DNA of 64,000 bases from the NCBI RefSeq assembly GCF_040939455.1, contig NC_134108.1:13359501-13423500 (forward strand), given 5' to 3'. Positions within the stretch are counted from its first letter, which is position 1. Each line of letters starts with the position of its first letter. The notes beneath the pieces were generated by a model. That model was not told the DNA's origin, ran no database searches, and saw nothing but the letters and a program-made list of their open reading frames with translations. A program made the translations under genes and the position numbers. Below are positions 49,961 through 61,390 of the stretch, piece by piece. The DNA is from Microcebus murinus (taxonomy: Eukaryota; Chordata; Mammalia; Primates; Cheirogaleidae).

Positions 49961-50483
49961 CGGAAGAGAGAAAGCAGGAGAGTGTGCACGGGGGACGCAG
50001 TGGCCCATTGGGGTCTGTCTGTCTGACTTGAGTGCCACGTGCTGTGGAGGAACTGGGCCTGTCCCATGGAAGCCAACTTCAGAATCTGCATGTCGGATTC
50101 CGGAAGCAGTGGCAGCACAGTGTCTGCCCTGGAAGGCTGTCTTCCCTGAGCTAGACAAGGGGAAGACTGCTCTGGCTGTAGGTAGCGAGTGCTGGCGTGT
50201 GGCAGCATTTTGGAAGATTGGCTGCTGACACTCTCTCTATCGGGTCGTCTTACTTCCTGGATTTTTAAAGTCTCGGGAACAGGCTAAAAAATTATCCCTG
50301 TGCGTGCACACACAAAAACCCACCGTTAAAGAAATATCTTTAAATTGCTAAGTTTGAAAATTCAAGCATCTCATTAACAAAAATGATTCTTAAAGAAACC
50401 CAAGCTTTCTAAGATGTCTGTGAAGCTTAACGTATCCTAAATGTATACTGGAACAGAGAGTATAATTGAAGGTTGTATTTTAT

Positions 50484-50506
50484 TACACACACACACACAC
50501 ACACAC
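50484..50506. repeat. (CA)n microsatellite
   Basis: Uninterrupted CA run in intron 16. Confidence 0.95.
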
Positions 50507-50884
50507 TAAACTCTCTAGGATACAACAGCTTCTTTTTCTCATCAGTTACCTCAGCATTCTCTTTTAAAGGTAATCATTTTGAATGCCATAGGATAATCGA
50601 AGTTAGTTAAAATGAATAAATTATGGAACTAAAGGTAGTGCTAAAGCTTATGCTTATATTTAAAAAGAACATAAAATGTTATGCATTGTTTGAATGCTTG
50701 CTTGCTTGTTTTTTCAAGGTATGGTCTAAGAAAAGAAGGATATAGCAGGTGTCAGTAGCCCTGGCTGTTTAATCCTGGTTTTTTTTTTAACTAATAAGTT
50801 TTCCTATGTTCCTCCTTTACGAAGTGGGTATAATATCTGCCCTGCCTAGTTCATGGGGTTGTTGACAAAATCAAAAGGGACACA

Positions 50885-51070
50885 TACAGGGGAGAGGGTA
50901 TGTGGCATCAGTGCATGATTTAAATCTAGGTTCAAATCCCAGCTTTTCTGCTTACCCCTGAGCCTCCATTATCTAATCTGTAAAATGGGAACATCAATAC
51001 TTTGCGGGGCTATTGTGAAGATTAAATAGACTCATCACTGAGCAAACACCTAACCCACAGCAGGATGGAA
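50885..51070 (+). mobile_element. MIR-like SINE
   Basis: 'taggttcaaatcccagctttt', 'gagcctccattatctaatctg' and 'taaaatgggaacatcaatac' are forward MIR. Confidence 0.8.
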
Positions 51071-51256
51071 GGATTCCCTGTGGTCTCAGTACTTGGAAAA
51101 GTACAAAGTAGGTGTGGATAGGTGTGAACAGGTATGAACGGTAGTGATTAAATCACATTGGCCCTAAGTTTTAAGGATTTTTTTTGCCAGTTCAATTGGA
51201 AATGTATGTAATCAGGAACATGATCCTATTTTTCTGAATCTTCCTATGGAATGTAG

Positions 51257-51415
51257 GATCTTCAAGGAGAAGCTCCTTATCACTTGCTTCATCTGAAGAT
51301 TGATGTGGAGAAGAACAGATTCTTAGCCTTGGTAGAAGAATGCAAAACTGAGCTGGAGCGAGAGACCAAGCTGGTGGCCCAGGAAGGCAGCGAAAAGATT
51401 ATTAAAGAGCACAGG
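51257..51415 (+). CDS. SYNE1: SYNE1 window exon 17: spectrin repeat
   Basis: Fifty-three codons, DLQGEAPYHLLHLKIDVEKN then RFLALVEECKTELERETKLV and AQEGSEKIIKEHR; phase 0 to 0. HLKIDVEKNRFLALVEECKTEL is a spectrin helix A-like segment in which Phe takes the place of Trp. Acceptor tatggaatgtag has a poor pyrimidine tract; donor gtatgt. Only 200 bp of intron separate it from exon 18. Confidence 0.96.
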
Positions 51416-51615
51416 GTATGTCTCCCCACCGCCAAGTGCATAGTCACGTACAGTCACGTTGCTACATAAAGGATACAACTGATACTTTGGTTTGGGTTTG
51501 AAAAAAATAATTACTTAGTTGTCTGCATGGGAGTCTTCCTTTGGTTTTTCTATGAAAATGTAAAAGTATTGTATGGCTTCCCACTGAGATGATAAAAATG
51601 TTTCTTGCTTATTAG
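51416..51615. other. SYNE1: SYNE1 intron 17, the shortest
   Basis: Exactly 200 bp between the gtatgt donor and the gcttattag acceptor. No repeats. Confidence 0.93.
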
Positions 51616-51824
51616 ATTTTCTTCAGTGACAAAGGTCCCCATCACCTCTGTGAGAAAAGGTTACAGCTCATTGAGGAGCTGTGCGTGAAACTCCCAGTCC
51701 GGGACGCAGTGAGGGACACATCGGGAACCTGTCACGCGGCTCTCAAAGAGCTCAGAGCTGCCATTGACAGCACCTACATGAAGCTCATGGAGGACCCAGA
51801 CAAGTGGAAGGACTACACTGGCAG
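51616..51824 (+). CDS. SYNE1: SYNE1 window exon 18: spectrin repeat
   Basis: Reads IFFSDKGPHHLCEKRLQLIE then ELCVKLPVRDAVRDTSGTCH to DPDKWKDYTG plus two bases of an Arg codon completed in exon 19. It is the longest exon of the window at 209 bp. DPDKWKDY carries the helix C Trp. Acceptor tttcttgcttattag, donor gtaacc. It and exon 19 (109 bp) are each out of frame alone but together total 318 bp, a multiple of three. No Met-started open frame marks it, as its Met codons lie near its end. Confidence 0.96.
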
Positions 51825-52432
51825 GTAACCTTGGAATTGTCTCCAGAGAAGGGTAGAGTCTATCTTAATTCTCTTAGCTCATAGATCATTACAAAACAGG
51901 AAATGAGATATATTTCATTTTATGCATTAAAGAAAATTAGATTGTGTGATCTTGCTGATATTCTTGTACAAAAATGCTTCATTTGATAAAAAGAATGGGT
52001 TTCAGTAAGAAATAGGGTGAGGCATTTTATTTCCAAATGCCTCAGATGTTTTCTCTGTGCGACAGAGTTGGCCAATCCTTTTCTTGTTGATTTCCTCACA
52101 TCCTTGAAGGGGGCTTCTGCACATGTGGGTTAGTGTCCCGCCTGGTGAGGACAAGTGAGGCCAGACCCCAAGTGGTCCCTTCCTTCCTTCCAGGTGCTCA
52201 GCGACTGGGCCACGTCGTTTTCCTCAGCTGAGCTCCCTCCAAGAATCTGAGCACAGTGGTGGCCACCCCTGCCCTGGGCTTCATGTTAAAGGAACAGTTT
52301 CCAGAAAATTTTTAAATCAATTCGCTGACCACTTGATTGTTAAATCCCCATGAGTGAATACAAAACAGAAGACGTATTCTAACCATTCTGATATTTTCTC
52401 CCTTCAGTAAGAAAATGCTTGTGTTATTTCAG
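51825..52432. other. SYNE1: SYNE1 intron 18
   Basis: 608 bp, with a more GC-rich middle (about 52080-52280) that has no recognisable identity. Confidence 0.9.
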
Positions 52433-52541
52433 ATTTTCTGAATTCTCCTCTTGGATATCTTCAAAGGAGACACAGCTGAAGGCTATCAAGGACGAGGCCA
52501 TCAGTACTGCCAACCACGGAGAGGTCACACATGCTGTTGAG
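52433..52541 (+). CDS. SYNE1: SYNE1 window exon 19: spectrin repeat
   Basis: Completes the Arg codon and reads FSEFSSWISSKETQLKAIKD then EAISTANHGEVTHAVE; ends in phase 0. FSSWISSKETQLK is a spectrin helix A with its Trp. Acceptor cttgtgttatttcag, donor gtacgt. It differs from the remembered human sequence at several surface positions (SK for TN, HA for RA). Confidence 0.96.
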
Positions 52542-54169
52542 GTACGTTCGTGGATGTTGTTTGCTAGAGAAAAATTTCCAATAATAAAAGACAAAAGCTA
52601 GACAATCTAACAGTTGTCCTTTGTTTTTTTTTTTTTTTCCTTGAAAAATTTAAGTTCCTGGAATTGTCTCTAAAATAAGTCTCATGTTACTGTGGAGAAC
52701 TGTAGGGTTTTTTTCCTGTTGAATCGTTGGTAGCTTTGAGAGTTAGTCATACTCAGTGGGCCTCTAAGGCATCTTTAGCTAATGGGAATCCTGAGTGGAA
52801 AATGGCCTGCATGGGTGTATCACCCGGTAGAGGTTTAAGGGTTGTCATGGAAAACCAGAACACTGTATGCTTTTATACAATACATTTTTCAGACATGAAA
52901 AAGCCGGATCACAGAAAAATCAAGGAATTGGGCAAGGTCTCTAAGCATCTTTTCTATGTCAGATTGAAGCTGGGCTGCTTCATTTCAGCCTCTGTGAGTT
53001 CGAATACAGCCTGATAAACCTGGCCAGGGCCTCAGAGCCTCTCAGGCCTAAACACAGGCTGCGTTCTGCGAATGGCACTCTTTCACTCGTACGCACACAC
53101 TGTTTGAAAATTCTCCATCTTTCAGCAGTTTTAACCCTAGCAAGTCACATAGTTGCTGTTAAGGAGAATATATTTCCTTTCTATTCCTGTCCTCTGAGTC
53201 CTTTTCTCAATTAAATTGTATAACCTTCCCCATGCTAGAGGTGCTCAATAATGTTATAGTATACATATAGAGGGATATCTACATTTGCCACTAGTTGATG
53301 TTATAGTACAAAAGTATTCACATCTCAGAATGAAGAGATCACTGGCTTTTGGAACCATCTGTTTTCTGGCTAGTGTGCCTCTGCCTTGTAAAAGCCCTGT
53401 TTGGAGACCCCCACCCCTGTGCCACCCCGGAGCTCGAGTAGGAGGCACAGCCTGCGCCAGTCACCACTCCCTCAGTCACCAGCCCAGAGTCTTTTCAGTG
53501 TTGTCCTGGCCAGTTAACCCTCCGTTGCTGGATTAGAGCTGTGAATCTTATTTATGTATCTTAATATATGGGGTGCTGATTTTTAAAAGCTAACAAAAAT
53601 GAGCCAGAAAATACAATAAACCTTTAGAGCATCCGTAACAATATTCTACAAGTAGTCTCTTCAATAAATGCAATCAACTGACTTTAAAAAAAGGGGTACC
53701 ATTCTTATTTCCAAAATTACTATGTTCTTTCCAGCTCACAAAAAGTGAGGGCTATCTCTCTCTCTCTATATATATATATATGTGTATATATATATATACA
53801 TATACACACACATACATACATGTATACATATATATATGCATGCCATAATTCCCAACTTTAGTATCTCATATTCTTCTACAGTACTCTTAGAAGCATCTTC
53901 ATTGTCATCAAGAATATATCTATAAATATTTAACCAATCTAATTATGAAGGTGACTTTTTTAGTATAGACAATAGTATTCTTTAGAGCTCTTGTGAACTT
54001 CTATTAAAGATGTGTATGAAACATAAAATAAACAGGCACTCTATCAGTGATTGAATGTCCATCTCTGTTCCCCTCTGCCTTGCAAACCTTCTTTGGTTGA
54101 GTCCTTTACTGCTGGAAAGTTATGATTCACAGTTGTACTCTGGTCAGCAAAAGTGTTCTATGATTCCAG
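52542..54169. other. SYNE1: SYNE1 intron 19
   Basis: Single-copy-looking apart from the compound (CT)n/(TA)n/(CA)n tract at about 53754-53840. Confidence 0.88.
53754..53840. repeat. Compound (CT)n/(TA)n/(CA)n microsatellite
   Basis: CT block, then TA with single G/C breaks, then CATA and CACA units. Confidence 0.93.
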
Positions 54170-54334
54170 GAGATCAGAAATGGTGTTACCAGAAGAGGAG
54201 AGACCCTCAGCTGGCTGAAAGCCAGGCTGAAAATTTTGATTGAAGTTTCTTCTGAGAATGAAGCCCAGAAGCAAGGGGATGAGCTGGCAAAACTATCCAG
54301 CTCTTTCAAGGCTCTGACGACGTTGCTGTCAGAG
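54170..54334 (+). CDS. SYNE1: SYNE1 window exon 20: spectrin repeat
   Basis: Fifty-five codons, EIRNGVTRRGETLSWLKARL then KILIEVSSENEAQKQGDELA and KLSSSFKALTTLLSE; phase 0 to 0. ETLSWLKARLKIL is the Trp-bearing helix, and the AKLSSSFKALTTLLSE helix continues into exon 21. Acceptor tctatgattccag, donor gtatgt. A longer open frame in another phase covers the same stretch and is a shadow. Confidence 0.96.
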
Positions 54335-54644
54335 GTATGTCATTTCCTCACACTCTCGACAGACCGTTCTGAGTGAGGAATCTGCAAGGTTCTCTTTCTT
54401 TTGGTTGTAGTTTAGCAAGCAATTTTATAAAGAAAGTGTACTTGAAACAGAATAATTATCATATTAATTTATGTCAAGATTGTTGGGAAAGAGGAGCAGG
54501 ATGTTTGAATTATGATAGTCTGTGCCATTATTGGATATGTTAGCTCAGATTAATGACTTATGTGTAAAGCAAAAAGCTTATCAAATCCACACTTCTTTAC
54601 TCCTGTTAGAAGCATTGTTATTTCATCTTCAGTTTAAGGTATAT

Positions 54645-54895
54645 CATAGGGGTTAAGAACAAGGCTTGAAGGTCAGACAAACCCAGGGTTAGAACTTAAA
54701 TCTGATACCCTACTTCCTGTGTAACTTGAGCATGTTATTTAACATCTTTGAGCCTTGATTTCCTTACTCGCAAAACAGGGTTAAAAATACCATAAAAGTC
54801 AGTGTCAGTGATTAAATGTAATAATGTAGTTAAAGCACTTAGTACAGTGCCTAGGACAGAGTAAATGCTTAATAAATAGTAGTTAATACTAATAA
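54645..54895 (+). mobile_element. MIR SINE
   Basis: Nearly full-length forward MIR: 'gggttaagaacaaggcttg', 'acttcctgtgtaacttgagc', 'gagccttgatttccttactc' and 'agtacagtgcctaggacag' in order. Confidence 0.88.
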
Positions 54896-57059
54896 AATAT
54901 TCAACATTTAGTTTTCAGACACGTAAAATTTTCTTTTTAGCCAAGGTCTGCTCATTTTAAACTTTTAGATATGCATTTCAATGTTTATCTACATTCCTTT
55001 ATAGATTAAAATATAAAAATCTATCTACTTTATTTCTAGGAGGGCCTCTTCCCCACCAGCAAGAGTATTTTTACTGAACAGGTTTTGTATAAGTCTAAGG
55101 AGTTTGTATATGGGAAGATAATGTAATAATGTAAAGTAGAAAAAATATTTACTAATATTTCTTGAAATTGTATAAATATAAATTTGCATGGGAAAATGAT
55201 CTAACAGAGGACTATAAAATGTCTACAAAGCTCTCTGATTATGAAGATATAGAATTCTCAAAAATGTCCCTAATTTAACAGTTTGTCAATTAATCTTTTA
55301 TATTTTTAATCCGGGTAAATCTGCTTTAGACCATAGTGGTAAATTTACATAAGCCCAAAATACTCTGAATTGCATGTGATTTTAGTTTATGTGAGAATTT
55401 TGATACATAAATTATGATTTTTCTCAATAATTTTGACAAGTTGAAAATAGAGATATTATTAATCAAATTTTAGAACATAAACTATTTCAATCCTTTGATT
55501 ATCCATCTTCCATAGCTTTAGGCCAAGGTCTAACAAAGGTTTTTATCATACTGATAGACAAATTTGTAATATCTTTTGTCACCCCCAAAAGCCAAAATAA
55601 GACAAAACATTTTGTCAGCCTTTAAAATTAGAAGTTACTAGTCTCCCTAACATTTTTCCAAGAAAGGCCATTTGCGTTGTCTTCCTAACACTCTCATGAT
55701 CCTGCCCATAGCAACCAACTACCAATTTGTAGCAACCAACTACCTCTAACAAAGTTTTATACAGACATTAATCTTTTATACACTCATTTGTTTTAAACTT
55801 CTGAATAATTTTAATTAATATTGTATTTTGCCACTTAGTTGCTTAGTGAAAGCAAAAAGGGAAGAATGGAAAAACACACATTCTGTTTATAGATAAATTT
55901 ATGTGAAAAGATGGATTTGGCACATCCAGGCCCTTCCTTTGATAATAATCAATTTAGTATTTACATTAATGTTCAACACAAAGTGTTTACAGTTGCCCAG
56001 TATAAGAAAAAAACAAGGTAGATTCACAGTATTTAATGAAGAGTCATTTCTTTCAATGGATTTATACTGATTTCTACTGAGATCTGGAGTTTGTGGTTTT
56101 CTCAGGGTTTTATTGCTGCTTGTTGGGAGAACAGCATGCTCTAAGACACCTCAACAAACTCAGGTCAGAAGAGGGTCAAAGAAAAAGGTTAAGAGAAAGA
56201 GAAACTGAAAAGCTTCTGTGGGGAAAAAAATGATGATAAGATATAAAAATGATGATCTTAGTGAAGATGAAGGATAGACTTTGAAAATAAAAGACATTGG
56301 TCAAACTAAAATAGAAGAAGTAGAAGTTAGATGGAAGAGAAAGTTGAAAATTCAGGAAAATGACAAGGAAGAAAATCCACTAGAAAACAATAAAATTAGA
56401 AATTATTTTGATGCTTTATGTAGAAATATTGCAAGTGCATTTTTAACAAATACTCTTCTATTCTCTTCTTTTTCAACTCTACAATTTTTTTCTTATTTAC
56501 TTTAAATGAGGTAAACTCAACTGTCTTGTAAGGTGCTTTTATGATTAGGTTTTAATCATGAGATTGTAATTGAAGAGACCCAGGAGACAATATGTACGGT
56601 TTTATTGTTTTGACTTGATTTCCAGATTAAATGGGTTTTTAATATATAGCAGAGCACCATATCAAATGAAACTTGAAATCTCTGTGAAAGACTGTGCAAT
56701 TTAATAATAATGAAATGAGCCTTAAAATACTAATATGTGAGAGAATAAAAGTTAGAGATCAGTGTTTATCTTTCAAGTGGTTGAGATAGATTTTAACTAT
56801 GCATACTCTTAAAATATGTAAGATTACATGATCTTTAATAGAGGGATGTTGATCAAAGGTACAAATTTTATGTTAATAAGATGAATAAGTTTTGGAGATC
56901 TAATGTACAGAATGATCATGTAGCTGATAATACTGTACTGTATACTTGAAATTTGCTGAGAGAGTAGACCTTAACTGTTCTCCCATACACAAAAATGGTA
57001 AATATGTGAGAGGATACAGATGGGCTAATTAGCCTGATTAAGGGAATCATTTTGCAGTA

Positions 57060-57080
57060 TGTGTGTGTGTGTGTGTGTGT
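57060..57080. repeat. (GT)n microsatellite
   Basis: Uninterrupted GT run about 130 bp upstream of exon 21. Confidence 0.95.
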
Positions 57081-57211
57081 ATCTCAAAACATTATACTGT
57101 ATGCTCTAAATATATACAAAGTTTATTTGTCAATAATACCTCAATAAAAAAAGATTACAGGAACTTCACTAAGTAGCATATGATTTACATTTTTTTTTCA
57201 TGAAAATTTAG

Positions 57212-57379
57212 GTTGAAAAGATGTTAAGCAACTTTGGGGACTGTGTCCAATACAAAGAAATAGTCAAAAACTCCCTTGAAGAATTAATTTCTGGCTCTAA
57301 AGAAGTTCAGGAACAAGCCGAGAAGATCCTGGACACTGAAAATCTGTTTGAAGCGCAGCAGTTACTTCTTCATCACCAG
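57212..57379 (+). CDS. SYNE1: SYNE1 window exon 21: spectrin repeat
   Basis: Fifty-six codons, VEKMLSNFGDCVQYKEIVKN then SLEELISGSKEVQEQAEKIL and DTENLFEAQQLLLHHQ; phase 0 to 0. I see no difference from the human nesprin-1 sequence I remember, so this is among the most conserved exons here. The acceptor ttttttttcatgaaaatttag has a pyrimidine run set back by a purine stretch; donor gtagaa. Confidence 0.97.
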
Positions 57380-57649
57380 GTAGAAATACCTTTTTACTCC
57401 AATGCATTTATATAAAAATTAGTTACTGACGGGACAGAGAGATGAAGAATTTATCCACTGGGTTGGGGAGTAGATGAGGTGGGCCCAGGAAGGAACTCAG
57501 GTGAATGGTTAAAAGAACTTAGCACTTCTGTTTTCTGTTCTTGGTTAAATACTAAATATTTCAGAATATTCTTCAATATTAATTCCCAGACTGAGTGATT
57601 CAGTGACATCAAAAAGCTTAAGGAATACTGTGGAGAGAAAATTGACTCA

Positions 57650-57749
57650 GCTATGAAAACCTGCATAAAACTTGCCAGATTTTTATCTATGAAATCTATG
57701 CAGCTATTTTTATCTATGCAGCTATGAAAACCTGCATAAAACTTGCCAG
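57650..57749. repeat. Local direct duplication (about 32-bp unit)
   Basis: 'ctatgaaaacctgcataaa' plus 'acttgccaga' occurs at about 57652 and again at about 57721. The spacer contains further copies of 'tttttatctatg'. Confidence 0.9.
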
Positions 57750-57868
57750 AAGGGCACTTTTTATAACAGAGAAGGAGAGCATAGAGATAGACAAATGGTT
57801 TCGTATTTGAGATCACTATTCTTTTGTCATGTTAAAAATTTTTTCTTCAATGTACAACTTCCAGCTCT

Positions 57869-57953
57869 TCCAATGTCCAACTTCCCAAATTTTAGTTTGG
57901 GAAAGTTCCAACTTCCAATGTCCAACTTACGAAATTTTAGTTTGGAAAATTAT
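57869..57953. repeat. Local tandem duplication (about 37-bp unit)
   Basis: 'ttccaatgtccaactt' followed by 'aaattttagtttgg' occurs twice with few differences (near 57869 and 57914). Confidence 0.9.
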
Positions 57954-59042
57954 AATTTACTTGAAGTATCAGAACCTTCAGGAGAGTATGTTCTTACAAA
58001 GAATTAGAACTAGAAGTACAGAAATTCTAGTACATATATTGATAATAAACAATTTTAATCAACTTAATTCCTGATAGTCTGGTAGTAATCATTAAAATAT
58101 ATGCATAAATGGAATATATTGTCAAAACTCAATAGAAACAAATATGATTCAAATAAAATACATTTAATGACAAAATTCTAGCCAATTTGATGTATAATAG
58201 CAAAATGCTAGCTAACTTTCTATATACCTTTAATATATAAAAATAGAAGTTGCATTAAAAGCAGCCTCTAGGCTTTATAGATTTACTTAATAATTACAAA
58301 AAGGTTGTGAGTTCAAAAAATTAATGTTTGGTGTTACAGTGTCATCAACCATTGTAAGATTGTTTGGGTTTCTATTCAAGTCGGAAAAAATATAAGACTA
58401 TACATATTTATATTAATATTTAAGAACTCTTCTCATTTCTTGGACCAGGTACTTGATTATATGTCTGTATATACTTTGTGAAAATTCAAAAGCTGTACAC
58501 TTGAGATTTGTTTATCATTCTGATTAAAGATTATACTTCAATATAAAGTTTACTTTAAAACACAACTTTTCCCAAAATATCTGAGATTAACCATTCTGAA
58601 TATACTCAAGAAGTAAATTTTATAATATTTTTAGCATCTTTTACAGCATTGATAATAAAAAAAAAAATTGGAGTTGACACTTTGTGTGTTTAGGCAGAAA
58701 ATAATTATTTAATACAAATCATGTCAAATGAATTGTTTTGTCATATTCTTTCTGGAGTACTGCACAAAATGCTAAATGTTCTACAAATTTGCACACAATT
58801 AAGACACTACAGCCAAATTATTTATGTTGTTTGCCATAAAAAATATACAATTATTGTAAATAATGTCTTTGACTAATACAGAGTTCCCATTACCGTTTTA
58901 GCTGCTAGTCTTAGCTTTAAAATACAGGTTGTGCCCGCGCTGAAGGAGACGGTAACTTTGTGTACCTTTGTGAAGTGTGGGTGTTTTTTTTCCCTGCTTA
59001 GAGGGTAAAATTTATATCTATCTGTGGAATAAATGCTTCCAG

Positions 59043-59213
59043 CAAAAGACAAAGGGGATCTCAGCAAAGAAGAGAGACGTGCAGCAGCAGATCGCGCAGG
59101 CTCAGCAGGGAGAAGGTGGGCTGCCCGGCCGAGGCCAGGAGGAGCTGCAGAAGCTGGAGAGCACCCTGGACGGCCTGGAGCGCAGCCGGGAGAGGCAAGA
59201 GCGCCGCATCCAG
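59043..59213 (+). CDS. SYNE1: SYNE1 window exon 22: spectrin repeat, GC-rich
   Basis: Fifty-seven codons, QKTKGISAKKRDVQQQIAQA then QQGEGGLPGRGQEELQKLES and TLDGLERSRERQERRIQ; phase 0 to 0. It is a very polar coiled-coil stretch (many Q, E, R) with a Gly-rich loop GEGGLPGRG. The second half is strikingly GC- and CpG-rich for this AT-rich locus, which creates long spurious open frames in the other phases and on the reverse strand. The acceptor ggaataaatgcttccag has a weak pyrimidine tract; donor gtaggg. Confidence 0.96.
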
Positions 59214-59999
59214 GTAGGGGCCGGAAGTCAGGGGCCATTTACACGGAGGCCAGGCTGTGTCGACTTCCGGTTGGGCTTCGTAACTGCAGGAGCAAATGTT
59301 TGTTACCACCTCTGGTGCTCCAGCGTTGTGTGACATAGGCTACGTGGTGAATTTTCTCTTTTAATCTTCACATCCGCCTTATTGTAATTTGCACGTTTAT
59401 AAGTGTAGCTGCTTGAAAAGAAAGAGTTTGAGGACTTGCCGTGATGTTACACAACAGGGATCAATAATAAAGCCAGGATTTAATCCACACTTGTCTGAAT
59501 GCAGAAATTTGATCGTATTTTACTTTTAACATGAAGTCCTGCATCCACACATTTATGCCACCTTTTTGCTTTATTGTGATGTTGACCTTCAAAAAATTTT
59601 GAGTTTTTGCTATCTGCTCCCTTGGCTTTTTTTCCCTCTCCCCTTCCCTCCATCCTCCTTTGCTTCCTTTCTTTTCTGAGAAAGATTGAGAGGCATTTTT
59701 TTCTTTCGTTACTTATCTACATTTTCAGTAATATCTTTGTGTTTCTAGGGCTTTACAACTGACAACTCAGACATCATCTACTCCTTGTGTCTTCTGTTTT
59801 TGCTGATGAAGACATTGAGATTGACAAAGGAAATTCTTATAGAAGACAGTAGAATCACCTTTACTCAGTGTGACTGTGAAATTTGACTAAGGGTTTACTG
59901 GAAGTTGACCATTTAGCAAATGCATGGAAATGTGGCAGTATTTTATGACACACTTTGGTCATTTGTAACCTGATATGTTGTTTATTTTTTCAAATTTAG
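59214..59999. other. SYNE1: SYNE1 intron 22
   Basis: Holds a degraded reverse MIR (about 59355-59505) and otherwise unique sequence. Confidence 0.85.
59355..59505 (-). mobile_element. MIR-like SINE remnant
   Basis: Weak reverse MIR: 'tttgaggacttgccgtgatg' and 'aagccaggatttaatccacac'. Low confidence. Confidence 0.5.
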
Positions 60000-60140
60000 G
60001 TCACATTAAGAAAATGGGAGCGATTTGAAACAAACAAAGAAACAGTAGTCAGATACCTTTTTCAAACAGGTTCCAGCCATGAACGCTTCTTGAGTTTTAG
60101 CAGTTTGGAAAGTTTATCTTCAGAATTGGAACAGACAAAG
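60000..60140 (+). CDS. SYNE1: SYNE1 window exon 23: spectrin repeat, last exon in the window
   Basis: Forty-seven codons, VTLRKWERFETNKETVVRYL then FQTGSSHERFLSFSSLESLS and SELEQTK; phase 0 to 0. RKWERFETNKETVVRYL is a spectrin helix C / A junction. Acceptor tttttcaaatttag, donor gtatat. The next human exon (starting EFSKRTES in my memory) was not found before 64000, so the window ends in the following intron. Confidence 0.97.
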
Positions 60141-60579
60141 GTATATTCATAAGACCATGTGGTTCCTTGGTACTCGGTACTCAGAAAAAAAAAATTATTT
60201 CTTCTGCATTATTACTATTAATTGCTATTATTCATTTAATCAAGATTTACTATTTGTTGATGACCCATTTTTTTCAACACACTGGGAAATAAAAACATAA
60301 GTAGGATTTAAACATCACAAATGAAGATAAAGTTTTCATAAAAATGGGAAATGGTTAGTTCCCTAATACATGTATACATTTTTAAAAAGCTAGAGGAAAT
60401 GATTTTTTTTTAACTGAACATTGAAGAGCAGGCAAAACTTCAAAAGTGGAGTTTGGAGCAGAAAATAGACATTCCTGGAAGGCAGAATGGCATGAGGGAT
60501 AAAAGTGTTTGATATGGGGATTCTGTGTTATAAAGTAGAATAAAGAGAAGTGAATTTGTAAAGGAAAGCTGTGCTACAT

Positions 60580-61045
60580 CACAAAGAGTCTCGAAAAGTT
60601 AAAGCATTACTCTCTAAGACAAAATGGAGCAGGAGCCATTGAAGGATTTTAAGTAAGAGGATCACACGACCAGAGCTGTGCTTTAGGGAGATGAATTTCT
60701 AGGCAGTTGTAGAAAATTGACTGAAAATGTGAAAGAGTGGGATTATGGTGTCCAATTAGAAAGTCACTGCATATGAAGATATGGGAGTTAATATGGTCAT
60801 AAATAAGGTTGGTGGGAGTGGCAGTTGATACATGGGGACAGATGGAAAAGATGTGGAGTTCACACCAAGATAGGGCAACTACCTAGAAAGAGTGAAGGCA
60901 AACAAGGTGATACCCAAGGTTTTGAACCTGACGGAGACTATGAGAGTGAGATGGGGAGCTTGAAGGAGAAGCTGTTAATGGGGAAAGATGAGCAGCTCAG
61001 TTTTGGATATAGTGAGTTTTAGGCTCCAATGGGGCATCAAAGAGA
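60580..61045 (+). mobile_element. Old mammalian interspersed repeat, family not assigned
   Basis: 'ggagcaggagccattgaagg', 'gtaagaggatcacacgacca', 'gcagctcagttttggatata' and similar landmarks occur in this order in a widespread mammalian repeat. The stretch at 22.17 kb belongs to the same type. Confidence 0.5.
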
Positions 61046-61282
61046 GAATATTTAGTAGATGTGCTAAATGAGCTCAACTCTATGATCTCAAATACCCTGA
61101 ACACTCTGAGCAAACAAATTAATTTGTACAAAGCATGTACAGGTCATTTTTTTTTTTTGGCTATTGCACATATTTTGGGTTTAATAGAGGACTGAATTGG
61201 TATAGTAATAGGTTAGCTGATACATAAGAAAGAAGAGACTTGCACACACCCTTTCTTAGCCTTTAGAAAGTAAACCCTCATT

Positions 61283-61390
61283 GTCTATGACCATCCCACC
61301 CTGAATGCATCTGATCTCAGAAGCTAAGCAGTGTGAGGCCTGGTTAGGACTTGGATGGGAGAAAGTAATACCTCATGCTTCTGTTTCTTT
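61283..61390 (+). pseudogene. 5S rRNA pseudogene
   Basis: 'gtctatgaccatcccaccct' followed by 'gatctcagaagctaagcagt' and 'ggcctggttaggacttgg' then 'atgggagaaagtaatacc' matches 5S ribosomal RNA along its length. About a dozen bases are missing before 'gatctcagaag', and there are several substitutions. The internal Pol III promoter (A box, intermediate element and C box region around aagctaagca to cttggatggg) is partly kept. No A-tail follows. It is a dead copy inside the SYNE1 intron, in sense orientation. Confidence 0.88.

Larger units (their letters stand above)
49212..51256. other. SYNE1: SYNE1 intron 16
   Basis: Holds (TA)n and (CA)n tracts, an L2-like stretch (about 49630-49960) and a MIR (about 50885-51070). 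Confidence 0.88.
54335..57211. other. SYNE1: SYNE1 intron 20
   Basis: Holds a MIR (about 54645-54895) and a (GT)n tract (57060-57080). A purine-rich segment with a 74-codon open frame near 56.2-56.5 kb has no identity I know. Confidence 0.85.
57380..59042. other. SYNE1: SYNE1 intron 21
   Basis: Holds two separate local tandem duplications (57650-57749 and 57869-57953). Otherwise very AT-rich with nothing recognised. Confidence 0.85.

Noticed and set aside
56281..56505. 74-codon Lys/Glu-rich frame (KIKDIGQTKIEEVEVRWKRK...)
   Set aside because: It looked like a coiled-coil exon, but I see no convincing acceptor/donor pair. Exons 20 and 21 already join in frame, and the stretch is simply purine-rich.
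58873..59338. Long open frames in three other phases around exon 22 (up to 121 codons, one Pro/Ala/Gly-rich on the reverse strand)
   Set aside because: They are shadows of the GC-rich exon 22, which depletes stop codons in all frames.
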